Assembly: GCF_051020955.1 (NCBI RefSeq)
Contig: NC_135013.1
Coordinates: forward strand, 32,506,802 to 32,570,801
DNA length: 64,000 bases
From: Megalopta genalis
Taxonomy: Eukaryota > Arthropoda > Insecta > Hymenoptera > Halictidae
Reading direction: 5' to 3'
This document shows, in pieces, positions 53,710 through 64,000 of the stretch; positions within the stretch are counted from its first letter, which is position 1; the number at the start of each line of letters is the position of its first letter. The notes under the pieces were generated by a model. The model saw nothing but the letters and a program-made list of their open reading frames with translations. It did no database searches and was not told where the DNA came from. The position numbers and the translations under genes were made by a program.

Positions 53710-54155
53710 CAATAGAATGTGAATATAGATATGTAATTAACATATGATTTGATGTATAATTGTGGTTATAATAGTGGATGTATAATAATAGATGTGTATA
53801 ATTAAAATAATAATAATTATTATTCTTCTTATTATTAATATTGATATATAAAATAATAATAATAATAAGAAGAATAATTATTATTTTTTTTATATATATA
53901 TCAAATCATATGTTAATTACATATCTATATTCACATTCTATTGGAATTATTATTATTAATATTAACATATATAATAATAAGAATAAGAATAATTATTATT
54001 TTAATTCTACACATCTATTATTATATCCATAATTATATATCAAATCATATGTTAATTACATATCTATATTCACATTCTACTGGAATTATTATTATTAATA
54101 TTAATATATAAAATAATAATAATTATTATTATTATAATATTATTAATATATAAAA

Positions 54156-54192
<37 letters not shown>

Positions 54193-54230
54193 ATAAATTA
54201 ATAATTATTATTTAATAATAATGATAAAAA
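53710..54230. repeat. AT foldback with 44-bp perfect arms
   Basis: 53710-53753 and 53900-53943 are exact reverse complements (AATAGAATGTGAATATAGAT onward). A third copy of the right arm, in the same direction, is at 54039-54082. The spacers are (ATT)n/(AAT)n and partly palindromic; (ATT)n continues to 54230. Confidence 0.9.
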
Positions 54231-54735
54231 TAGCAATAATCATTTAACAATCACTATTAAAATAACAACAATCATTTGGTAATGATTATTCTCAAATAAC
54301 CGAAATGCGCGACATAGGAAGTAGCGGAACCAATTACCGTGCCTTGTTACCGCGGGATGAACTATTACCGTGCCTTTGACCTAACCAACTTCATTATTTC
54401 ATTGAATTTTCTACAAGCATACAATTGGCAATTCTGGCCCCGTAAATCGTGCCCGCATCCGAAGCCAAGCAAATTGTGTGTTCCCCAGCTGAACGTTTGT
54501 TCGAGCAACGCGTGTGCAGCTTTGAAAATTTGTTTTCCTTGATACAATCAATTATAACGCGGTCCATTCGAACTGTAGATGTTATAGCAGCATCTTATAG
54601 TAATCGCTTGTATACCGTATCCACGCCAACGGGGCACGTTATTCGCGTTTACAACGAATAAATGGATAAATAAATTGATCGCACGATCGGACTAAGACGG
54701 AATAAGGAATATATATATATATATATATATACACA
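54231..54735. other. Unique sequence with two short frames
   Basis: Plus frames 54339-54542 and 54449-54661 are not low complexity but match nothing I know and overlap one another. ATTACCGTGCCTT is repeated at about 54334 and 54364. (TA)n at 54710-54730. Confidence 0.4.
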
Positions 54736-54882
54736 TGAGCCGTTTATTTTGAAAGTGGCATAAGTCACTTTTTCAAAAAAATCGAGTTAATGGTAACACT
54801 AATTACAATTGAACGGTATCTTTTCATTTAAAAAAAAAAAAAAAAGAAGTGACTTATGCCACTTTCAAAATAAACGGCTCAT
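54736..54882. mobile_element. MITE-D copy 3
   Basis: TGAGCCGTTTATTTTGAAAG to CTTTCAAAATAAACGGCTCA, with the same loop as copy 2. It is flanked by ACA.. and ATATATG. Confidence 0.9.
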
Positions 54883-54984
54883 ATATGTAATTTATTCAAC
54901 AATTTTTGTAAATCACTGTCCTTTCAAAACATCACTTCAGTAAAATACGTCGGACAAAATTAATATATGTCGGTCATTTTTCTA

Positions 54985-55219
54985 AATTATTTATTTTGAA
55001 AGTGGCTAAGTCACTTTACCGTAATGAAAAGTTGTGATTTTTTAATGTTTATACGAAATTATTTATACTGAGAAAGATATCAGTATCCTGAGATAACAAA
55101 TACAAGTAAATCTTCTCGAAAGTTAGCATCCATATTTTTCAACGTGTTAAAACGCACACCCTTAAATATCTCGACTTAAAAACAAAGTGATTTATGCAAC
55201 TTTCAAAATAAACGGCTCA
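54985..55219. mobile_element. MITE-D-related longer element
   Basis: The arms TTATTTTGAAAGTGGCTAAG and TTATGCAACTTTCAAAATAA enclose about 180 bp unrelated to the other copies' loop. It lies only 100 bp from copy 3. It may be a relative with a different interior or a copy with an insertion. Confidence 0.6.
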
Positions 55220-55690
55220 TATAAGAGAATCTCTGCGCGTTTCACCGATTCGAATTTCTGCAATGTTTCGCTTTATCACACGCGTTCTGCTTACAATATA
55301 CACGGCGGCTACGGCGCGGTCGTTCGATAAAATTTATCGTATATTCGCCAGCTATATTTAATCTATATTTCCATCGTTTATATTTTATTTTTACACGTGC
55401 GTCTACCCCGCAGCCAAGAATTTACACTTTACCCGTCCGACTGCAGAGCTGGGTCATCGATTAATTGATATCGCTATATTTAAAAAGAGACTTGTCCAGA
55501 GATAAACTTTAACGCAACAGCGGAGCCTCGATTATCAAAATTCGCTGCACGCCCAGACGTTTCTTCTGTAAATAATACGATACAATTATCGCATTGTCCG
55601 AGCACTCGTGTGTTTCGAATAATCAATGTACCGCTGTACTTTTTATTGTCGTTATTATTGGTACTATTTGGCTAAATATTCTTCGATCGA
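55220..55690. other. Unique sequence
   Basis: Nothing supported. Confidence 0.5.
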
Positions 55691-55693
55691 AAC

Positions 55694-56215
55694 TCGGGCG
55701 ATGTCTATTATGTATAATATTATAATATTGTGTATGTCATTATATTCAATTTAATAATATATTATGTATATTAATAATATATTTAATAATATAATAATAT
55801 ATTTAGTAATATATTATATTAATATAAGAATATACTTAATAATATATTAATATAAGAATATATTTAGTAATATATTAATATAAGAATATATTTAGTAATA
55901 TAATAATATAATAATATATTTAGTAATATATTATATTAATATAAGAATATACTTAATAATATATTAATATAAGAATATATTTAGTAATATATTAATATAA
56001 GAATATATTTAGTAATATATTAATATAAGAATATATTTAGTAATATATTAATATAAGAATATTTAATAATATATTAATATAATAATATATTTAGTAATAT
56101 ATTAATATAAGAATATATTTAATAATATATTAATATAAGAATATATTTAATAATATATTAACATAAAAATATATTTAATAATGTATTAATATAATAATAT
56201 AAAATATATATATAA
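55694..56215 (+). repeat. AT minisatellite, about 28-bp unit
   Basis: Tandem units of AATATATTAATATAAGAATA-TATTTAGT type with higher-order alternation of TTTAGTAA and TTTAATAA. Confidence 0.95.
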
Positions 56216-56556
56216 ATAACCTTGACATATACATAATACTTGAACGAAGAAGTTTATCAGAAAACCTGACGCAAAAACGCATCTATAACGTCGATAACCG
56301 CACCACAAATAATTCGTATCGTTTCCCGAAAATTTTGCCGTCGAAGCGACAAATTTCTGTCGCCCAGCCTGACAGATTCAGCGTTGATTTCACGACGTTT
56401 CGGTGACCGTGATTCGCAACACACCTTGTACATCGTCGGTTGAACTTGCCGCGCGACAGATTAGACTTCTTCGGCGGGTCTTTCACCTGCTTTCGATCCG
56501 ATTTGCGGCGGAGCCGTGTAGTCACAGCTGGCGGGATTAATTGCGATCGTTACCCG

Positions 56557-56604
<48 letters not shown>

Positions 56605-57322
56605 ACCCGTTCACGGACAAACGAGGAAAATTACACGATCCGGAATGTCTCGCGTTCGATTCGTCGCCGAACTACACCGAACTACCGCGCGTTCGCGCGG
56701 TGTCCGTAAACCAACTCTATCGGGAGCGATGCTAACGCCTCGTGGTTCTTTCGGTCGGATTGCTCGGATCTATCGCGGATTCGTTCCGCACGGTGAATAA
56801 GTAAAGCGAATCGCTCCGGGGCGAACGACCCCTTTGTCGACCACGTACCAACGCGATCGTCTCGCGGCCAGCATTGTCCCTTGAAATGCACCGGCACTCG
56901 CATCGGACATCGCCGGTTTCCTTGCCGTTCGAAAAACACCAAGCTCGTCGCCGTCTTTCAATGGCGACGGATTCGTCGGAATCGTTGGATTCGTGGCAGC
57001 CGATCGCGCGAAGGCTAACGGCGGACACAATTTTTGCGTTACAGTATAACGTCTCCCTTACTTTGCCCCCTAGCCTGACACGCTGTACAATTGCTGCCGT
57101 GTGGCACTCTGGGGGCAAAGCAAACCACAAAACTCCTTACACGGACGCGGAGTTAAGACTGGGTCTTCCGTACCCAGCCTAATGAACGATGAGCGAAGGC
57201 GGCGATTTACCCACGTTCGGACCCCTCGTAGGTGTTCCGTCGGGGGGTAGGTACTAAATTTTTTGTGTATGCCAGATCTGGCGAGGAAACATATCTGCGC
57301 CACCTTCGCGGTGGCCAGATTT
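56216..57322. other. Non-coding; GA microsatellite
   Basis: (GA)n at 56559-56600. Frames over 56440-57182 overlap on both strands. A hairpin at 57061-57120 is annotated separately. Confidence 0.45.
57061..57120. other. 60-nt imperfect hairpin
   Basis: CTTTGCCCCC at one end pairs exactly with GGGGGCAAAG at the other. GACACG pairs inside with CGTGT/GGC after small bulges, leaving a loop of about 14 nt. The size suits a small-RNA precursor or a short foldback; there is no expression evidence. Confidence 0.3.
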
Positions 57323-57545
57323 GCAATAAATGTCTCCCTTACTGACGCTCAGGATTGTCCGATAAAATGGACAATTTGGGGAGAGGAGATACGATTATTC
57401 GAGCCCTGCGGTTCAATTTTATAGTTAACAACATAGTCAACAACTATGAAAACGAGCTGCAAAAAAGGCTCAAATGATATCTTCTCTTCCCAAATTCTCC
57501 ATTTTTGTGCAGAATCTTAGCGTCAGTTAGGGAGACATTACTGTA
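57323..57545. mobile_element. MITE-A copy 10
   Basis: AATAAATGTCTCCCTTACTG to GTTAGGGAGACATTACTGTA. The right TA is shared with copy 11. Confidence 0.9.
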
Positions 57546-57753
57546 CAGTAATGCCTCCCTAATTGACGCTCAGATTGCCCACAATTTAGGAAGAGGAGAT
57601 ACGATTATTCGAGCCCTGCGGCTCGTTTTTATAATTGTGGGCAATTTATAACTATAAAAATAAACCGCAAGGCTCGAATAATCGTGTCTCCTCTTCCCAA
57701 ATTGTTGATTTTTGTGCGCAATCTGGGCGTCAATTAGGGAGTCATTACTCTAC
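57544..57753. mobile_element. MITE-A copy 11 (tandem)
   Basis: TACAGTAATGCCTCCCTAAT to TAGGGAGTCATTACTCTA. It is head-to-tail with copy 10 across one TA. Confidence 0.9.
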
Positions 57754-57992
57754 TTTCCGGCTGAAATTCTGGATGTCGTCGTCGACGGATCGATGAAAGG
57801 GCGCGCGCGAGTTCGACGGCGAAGGGATTCGCATTTTCTCTGTAAACAAAGTTCTAATTGTTTCGAGGCGAAGGTGTGATTTATATAATAACTTTATAAT
57901 ATAACCTTCGTTCAATCGTGACGTTTCAAGGATTTTTAACGACCGAACCGCTCGACTAAAAATTCCGAAAAGTTAATCACATTTGGAGAGTG

Positions 57993-58202
57993 TATTTAAT
58001 TCTCTCCGATTTTTCTTCAGCTTGCAAGCAATAATGAACAATTTCGGAAGAGAAGGTTGCGATTATTCGAGTCTCGCGCCTCGTTTTCATAATTTTCGAC
58101 GCTCGGCGACTATACAAACGAGCCGCGAGGCTCGGATAATCTCTCCCCAAATTGTCCGATTCTGTTTACAAGCCGAAGAAAAATCGGGGAAAATCGACTG
58201 TA
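57993..58202. mobile_element. MITE-A copy 12 (subfamily with CAGCTTGCAAGC)
   Basis: TTCTCTCCGATTTTTCTTCA, then GCTTGCAAGCAATAATGAAC, returning as GTTTACAAGCCGAAGAAAAA and TCGACTGTA. It is diverged and groups with copies 4, 7 and 9. Confidence 0.8.
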
Positions 58203-58948
58203 TCTCGAACACGCGCGAAAGTAAAGAAGCAGCTTCGATTCTGCGCGAATTTTCGTGGTGGATCGTCGGCGCTGAACGCAAGCGTTGAAGCACAGCTCTT
58301 GGACATATTCGTCGTATTCGCGTTTCCCCAGCGAACAACAATGAAAACGCGAAAATCGAGCAGCGCGACTGATAACAGGGACACGGGTAAGGCTGGACGG
58401 TTGGCCGCGAGTTCGATCGGTCGGCTATAAGTTATCGTCGCGCCGATAATAAGTCGAGTTCCGCGAATTCTGGCGGCACGTCCCGTTCGATCGCCGGCGC
58501 GAGGGCGAGCGAATCCGGCCGATCGGGGCCGTTCGCGGACGAGAAGAAAGGTTTCAGGTGGTCTTTGGTACCTGTCGCTCATCGATCTACTCCCGGGCCG
58601 GCACACCCGGCCCTTGGGACTTCCCGAAAGTTTAATCGATGCCGCGGCGCGGCTCGGCTCGGCTCGGCTCGGCTCCGCGCGAATTCCAACCGGAATTCGC
58701 CGGAAAAGAAATAATGGAGGGTACCGGGCGCGGAACAAAAGAGAGATGAGCGCAGACATATTGATTTTATCGCGTTCGCGTGCACCCACGCGATCGTATC
58801 GTCTCGTTCCGCGAGCAAGTCGCGCGTACACAGCGGGCCGAAACGACGCTCTCTGGCCAACGGCTCGGATCAAATCTGGAGAGAGTGTCCGCGGTGCTTA
58901 GACGTCCGCGGCTGCTTTCGATCGAGTGTTCGCCTTTGAAATGTTATC
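58203..58948. other. Non-coding, CpG-rich
   Basis: A GGCTC pentamer run at 58650-58675. Overlapping Arg/Ser-rich frames on both strands. Confidence 0.5.
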
Positions 58949-59319
58949 TACAGGGTGTCTCAAATATGTCTCGCAGTCCGAAAGTGACGGGTTTCTCGGG
59001 TCATTTGAAGCAACTTTTTCCTTTACAAAAATTTTTTCCGAGGCACCGTTAACGAGTTATTAATGAAAAACAGTGACCAATGAGAGGCGAGCTCGGCTGG
59101 CGCGAGGCGACCGAGTCAACGAGCGGAACCGGGCTTCGCGCGCCGGTTGGCTGGACCGCCTCGCGTCAGCCGTACTTGATTCTTATTGGTCACTGTTTTT
59201 CGTTAATAACTCGTTAACGGTGCCTGGGAGAACATTTTTGTAAAGGAAGAAACTGCTTCAAATGATCCGAGGAACCCGTCATTTCCGGATTACGAGACAT
59301 TTTTGGGACTCCGCCTGTG
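58949..59319. mobile_element. MITE-B copy 9
   Basis: TACAGGGTGTCTCAAATATG to GACATTTTTGGGACTCCGCC. All inner landmarks are present; the right terminus is eroded. Confidence 0.9.
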
Positions 59320-59890
59320 ACTCGTTCTCAGTTTGTAAGCGTGCATCGAGAACATAGCACATAATAAAGATTCTTTATCACGTAACACATCTTTCATTCC
59401 ACTGAATATTTAACAGTTTCATTAGTTCCTGCTATTTCGCGAATTTTGCAATGTTTGTTTCATTAGTTCCCGCGACATCGCGGAACTTTTGAAATTGCTA
59501 GGCGAGCAGGCAAAGCGTGAACCGTCGAGCTGGAAGCGAGGAGTACGAGAATTGAACCATTGAATAGGAATTGGCTGGATGTCTGATCATGACCCGCCGT
59601 TTCTACTGCCGGTAAATATTGACGCACGCGAACGCGACGATTCCCTGCGACATATTTTGCACGAGGAGCCTCTTCGTGTACCGTGATTCACTCTATATAG
59701 CGCGAATCGTTATTGATAAGAGGCAGATGCGACAGATAACGATCGAGAGGCTCTAATCGCAGTATTATTATCTATTCTCGACCTTTTTGGGCAGGCTCGC
59801 GTCGAAATACTAATGGACGTCGACGTCGACCATCGCCGCGAATATCGGCGCCGATTAGAAATCGTGCTTTCACGGCAGCATTTGTGGACG
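59320..59890. other. Unique sequence
   Basis: Nothing supported. Confidence 0.5.
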
Positions 59891-60109
59891 TACAGTGATG
59901 TCTCCCTAACTGACGCTTAGATTGTCCACAAGAATGGACAATTTGGGAAGAGGAGATACGATTGTCCAAGCTTTGCGACTCGTTTTTATAATTGCCGATT
60001 GGCAACGACTGTAAAAACGAGCTGTAAGACTCGAATAATCGCGTCTCCTTCTCCCATACTGTCCATTTTTGTGCGCAATCTGAGCGTCAATTAGAGAGAC
60101 ATTATTGTA
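59891..60109. mobile_element. MITE-A copy 13
   Basis: TACAGTGATGTCTCCCTAAC to ATTAGAGAGACATTATTGTA. It shares its right TA with copy 14. Confidence 0.9.
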
Positions 60110-60316
60110 CAGCAATTGACGCTCAGATTGTCCACAAAAACGGACAATTCAGGAAGAGGAGATACGATTGTTCGAGCCTTGCGGTTCACTTTTATAGTCA
60201 CAAATTATCCACAACTATAAAAAACGATCCTTAAGGTTCGAATAATCGTATCGCCTCTTCCCAAATTGTCCATTTTTGTGGACAATCCGAGCGTCAGTAA
60301 GGGAGACATTACTGTA
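60108..60316. mobile_element. MITE-A copy 14 (tandem, left end shortened)
   Basis: TACAGCAATTGACGCTCAGA lacks about 12 bp of the usual terminus; the right end is AGTAAGGGAGACATTACTGTA. Confidence 0.9.
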
Positions 60317-61149
60317 TCAACGAAAGGTCGCGCGTACCTTGCTCTCGGAGCAAGAATCGAGCAGCCGGGAATCTTTATTCTCGAGTAGAATGGTAGAAGT
60401 CGGAAGCCGGGACGATCTCGCCTGCGACGGAGCGATAAACGGAACGGGGGGGACGGTGACGAGGTCGGTTATCTTGTTCGCGAGACGTCCAAGATTCGGC
60501 CGGAACTGCCGAAAAGACTGTCACAGCGGCGTTCGATCCTCTGTGACCACCGTGAAACTGCTGCGAATCGATCCGAAGAATAATTATCGGCGCGAGACGG
60601 CCGCGAGACGAGCGAGCTCCGCGATACGAACGTACATCGGAAATTCGGTCCCGTGAAATTAATTACTTCCCGCGATGTAATTGTCGAGCCGGGCCGGCGA
60701 ATGATTCTTTAAACGGCGGCGGCCATCCGAGCGGAGGTCTCGCGAAATCGGAGTAATTTATTCAGCGGCGCCGGAACTGGAAAGTTGAGGCTCATCAGGG
60801 CGATTACGTCGCGCGCGCGCGCGACCCCCTTCGCTCGGTAGCCCATTCGCTGGATTTCCTTCGGCCATTTTTCACGGTGTTCCGTGAAAAGCGTTGTGCC
60901 ACACACATTCGTCTCTTCGCTAAGACGCCGAGCCGCGGCGTGCCCGAGGGAAAACGGAGGCGAACCCGCCGCGGAATCGGCGCGTCTCAGATCGTTAATC
61001 GCTCGCAGAGCCTGTTGACGCGAGCCACCGATGATGCACTCGCGTAGTAGCGTAGCGTAAGTTAACGCAATCGGGTACGTGTTGGAAGGAACCGGAACAA
61101 CAGTGATCCGAAGAGCGAAAGAGAGAGAAATAGAGGGAAATGAACAGAG

Positions 61150-61190
<41 letters not shown>

Positions 61191-62027
61191 CAGAGAGAGA
61201 AAGGGACAGAGGACGAGAGGGCGAGGGTGCGGAGGGGATCGACAAGGGTGAAACGGAGCTAGATACCGAGAACGAACGGCAGAAAGGGTGACAGAGAGGA
61301 CAGAGACGGAAGTGGACGAACATAGAGTGGGAGAGAACGGCGGCGGGAGGGTCGGATCGGGAGCGTGGGAGGCGAAACGGGGTAGTCGGAGGGTCGTACG
61401 TATCGCGTCAGGGTGTATGCACCGAAGAGGGGTAGGCCGCGGCGGGGGTCACGGAGTGCGCTGACCTACTGTTCCACATTCGTCGCGCACACCAGCCTTT
61501 CCGAAGTTCGTCGCGGGGCGAACCCAGAAACCCAGAACGCTGCACCCTCCGTCGTCTCCCCCTCGACCACTGCCCCCGTCTCTCCGTTCCTTCTCGCGGG
61601 CCTTCTTCGTCCGCCTCTCCGCCTCGCTCCCTCGTGCACGTCCATCCCTCTCTCTCTCTCTCTCTCTCTCCGTCGTTCTCTCCCGCGTTTCTCCGTTTCT
61701 TTTCCGTTCGTCCGGTCGTCTCGCGGATTTCAAACTGAATCCTTTATACCGTGGAATCGCGCCGAACGGGGCGCAGCCATCCGGGCGCATCGCATCGCAT
61801 CGCATCGCATCGTATCGTATCGCTTCGTATCACCGCGATACGAAGGCTTTACACCATTCTTCCTTTTTCGCTCCGCTCGCTCGCGTGCAGAACCTGTGCA
61901 CATGCACTCGCCGGCGACCCTCGGATCAAGGCTTGTTCCGACGGATTCGACTTCACCGGAGACCAGACTGCGAGAACGCCTCGAATGCACGCCGTGTTCC
62001 CCTTCGGTCGATGGATTCGTTTTCCGC

Positions 62028-62072
<45 letters not shown>

Positions 62073-62177
62073 AAACTTGTAAATTCAGCTTAATTAGGAG
62101 CGCGGTTCGTTTAGACGAGAAACGCTGACCGGCACGCGAATCGTTTCGATGAATGCTCGAAGAGCCGAATCGGATCA

Positions 62178-62231
<54 letters not shown>

Positions 62232-63011
62232 ATCCCATCGACGTTACTCGGTCAGCTCCGCGAAATAACGTTGATCCGTCCGGACAGATTCTTAAGCGGC
62301 CCGAGCATCATCTATCAGTTTCGCCGGGGCAATTAACCGTGTTCGCTGGCTGCACCGAATCGGGATCGTTGCACCGTGTTCGTGCACCGTTTGCATCCAG
62401 CGTTCGATCTAGGTGGCTTCAATGGACGAGAATCGTTCGCCGGACGGGAAATTCGAGCGGACGAGAGATCTGCGGATGATGGATGAAGAGGAGGAGGTTT
62501 TGGGGGAGTGGAGGAGGACTAGGAGTTTGGGGGGTAGGTGGACTGGGAGTACGGGGGGAGAGGCCGAGAGGCTTTTCTATAAATTATGAGACATCGGCGG
62601 CGATCGGACGGGGTGCCGGGATTCCAAGGAACGTTCGTGCACCCCCGAAAGCTGGTAACCCTGCCCGCCCCTCTTCCAGGAGCGGCGCGAGCGCGCATGC
62701 CTAGCCGCTGCCGGCAGTATCGGTTCGACTCGACGCACACACCGAAACACCTCGCAAGGAACCTCGCTTATATGCTCACGAATTCTTACGCACACCGATC
62801 GCCGAGCAGCGTCGCGACGCGACGCGACGCGCCGGCTCGCAATCAGCGCGCTCTTTGCGCCGAACCAATTTCGAAAATGCGAGCGGACCGAGCTAATTCC
62901 GAATCGCGGCCACGCGTCGTACGTGGCCGTTATTTCGCTGGAACCGTTCGAAAAATTGACGTCGATCTTTTTTTCAGCGAACTTCGCTCGCTGGAACCAA
63001 AAGTCTACGCC
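60317..63011. other. Non-coding, CpG-rich with microsatellites
   Basis: (GA)n at 61155-61201, (CT)n at 61648-61670, a CATCG/TATCG pentamer run at about 61790-61825, (GA)n at 62035-62070, (CT)n at 62180-62227, and a GGAGG-rich stretch at 62487-62565. The many frames (for example 60709-61323 minus, 61413-62036 plus) read through these and are not supported. Confidence 0.45.
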
Positions 63012-63228
63012 AGGGGTGTCAAACTCGAAAGCTAACTTGGGCCATAATGATAATTAAACAATGCTTAACTTTAGGTGGGCCGCAAAGACAAAAAATCAAT
63101 GTTCGTAGAAACAAATATTTTTATTTTGACTAGTACATTGTAATAAACATATGTAAAGTTAAATTATTGTTTACGTTCTGATACTTGACATCGAAAATGT
63201 TCATCTCGGGCCGCGAGTTTGACATATC
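63012..63228 (+). mobile_element. hAT-like MITE relic
   Basis: Left end CAGGGGTGTCAAACTCGAAA and right end GGGCCGCGAGTTTGACAT are inverted repeats over about 14 bp (GTGTCAAACTCG against CGAGTTTGACA). The right terminus is mutated after TTTGACA. GTGGGCCGCAAAGA lies inside. CAGGGGTGTCAAACT ends are known of many animal hAT elements. At 217 bp it is non-autonomous. Confidence 0.65.
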
Positions 63229-64000
63229 GGCGATGCGTGTCATTGAAAACGCGATAATTATTTTTAAACCGGACCAAATCACCCGAATTTGTTTCCGCGA
63301 TGGTAGAAAGAGTACTTTACTCGTTTTATCTGAGTCTGTAACGTAGATTTAAAAAATGCGTTTCCTAGATCTGGATGACATATATATTTCATTATATATG
63401 TCATTGAAATCGGTTAAACGCAGAGGCGAGCTACAAGTGTTGAAAGTTATGAAAAACTGCAGATATCGGTGACGGTTAACGGTCGAAAGTGTTCAAGGAC
63501 AAAACTGAGATCTTCGCGATCTTCAATTGCTTTTACGGCTCGTGTACAAAAGGCGTTTCTTAAATGTTCGCGCAGATTCGGATAGAACGGTTAAAAAACG
63601 TGAGATTTACATTTTTCTTATCATTCCAGGCAACAACGAAATGAAAGAAATGCGTTTTAATCATTATTTGGTAGACCAGACTCTCTGTCACCCCAAAAAA
63701 AACCATTCAAATTATTCGATCCAGTTTCAAAAAGGTTAATTTAATAATAAATAAATAAATATATAAATATCATATATGAACAAATAAACAAATAAATAAA
63801 ATTCTATAAACAAAAAAATTTAACATAAGGTTATTTTAACTATTGTAATTATCTAACTACTTCGAGCAAAGATTAATTGAAAAATCGCTACAGTCTCAAA
63901 AAATGCGTCCAAACGCATTCGTCCGGTCCCGTGCACATTCTTTAGCACCATCTGCAATTGCATTGTCCCTTGCATTGCAGCATGCAGTATTGCAATTGCA
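63229..64000. other. AT-leaning unique sequence
   Basis: A short (AAAT)n run at 63745-63800 and GCAATTGCA motifs at the window end. The 70-codon frame at 63527-63739 is unsupported. Confidence 0.5.

Noticed and set aside
1..64000. tRNA, rRNA or snRNA genes
   Set aside because: I looked for A/B-box pairs with cloverleaf arms and for U6/5S-like sequence by eye and found none. A tRNAscan or Infernal run would be decisive.

Overview
The window reads as nuclear DNA of an insect. CpG-rich GC blocks alternate with almost pure AT blocks, purine/pyrimidine microsatellites are very abundant, and there are mariner, TTAA-type (piggyBac-like) and hAT-like relics plus many short foldback MITEs. This mix is typical of Hymenoptera, and a bee is my best guess. 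That assignment is inference; no diagnostic host gene is present to prove it.

Almost nothing is protein coding. The only stretch I would call a host coding exon is 23478-23723 (+), which has a canonical acceptor and a GTGAGT donor and belongs to a gene I do not recognise. The only other real coding sequence is transposase debris: a deleted mariner at 18982-19565 (truncated DD34D transposase on the minus strand) and a short C-terminal fragment of a different mariner at 51062-51241. The long Ser/Leu- or Arg/Glu-rich open frames are translations of GA/CT repeats.

Most of the recognisable content is repeat families, named here for cross-reference. MITE-A: about 215 bp, palindromic, ends CAGTAATGTCTCTC, TA target. 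MITE-B: about 365 bp, palindromic, ends CAGGGTGTCCCAAAAATG, inverted CCAAT motifs inside. MITE-D: about 147 bp, palindromic, ends TGAGCCGTTTATTTTGAAAG. Family E: TTAA ends, then a 16-bp palindrome GACGAGTATACTCGTC. Family G: TTAA ends CCCTTTGCACTCG. Family C: TTAA ends CCTTTTAG with CCACTATAGTGG palindromes. Family F: 199-bp satellite-like unit. Family H: an element with unique ends and an internal 78-bp/32-bp minisatellite.

Layout. 0-8 kb: MITE-D, AT minisatellites, GA tract. 8.5-14.7 kb: MITE-B, F monomer, GA tract, F array (5 units), E, G array (3 units sharing TTAA). 15.8-20.4 kb: H monomer, a MITE-B/MITE-A block and its inverted, tandemly repeated copy attached to the mariner. 21-23 kb: GA tract and TTAA element C carrying a MITE-B. 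23.5 kb: the exon. 24.3-26 kb: a long hairpin and a 348-bp tandem duplication. 26-29 kb: CT tracts and a CpG-rich block. 29.4-36 kb: MITE-A with a heptamer array in its loop, an inverted pair of H arrays, more MITEs. 36-46.6 kb: CAAGG foldback, GA/CT tracts, nested MITE-B in MITE-A, a putative LTR/promoter, MITE-D, MITE-A nested in E. 47-49.5 kb: E palindrome cluster with a perfect 111-bp inverted repeat. 50-56 kb: a TTAA element with mariner debris, GA tract, AT foldbacks, MITE-D pair. 57-64 kb: paired MITE-A copies, MITE-B, CpG-rich DNA with microsatellites, a hAT-like relic.

There is no operon or pathway to describe. The window is an intergenic or intronic neighbourhood, possibly inside long introns of the gene owning the 23.5-kb exon, built by layered MITE insertion and local inverted or tandem duplication.
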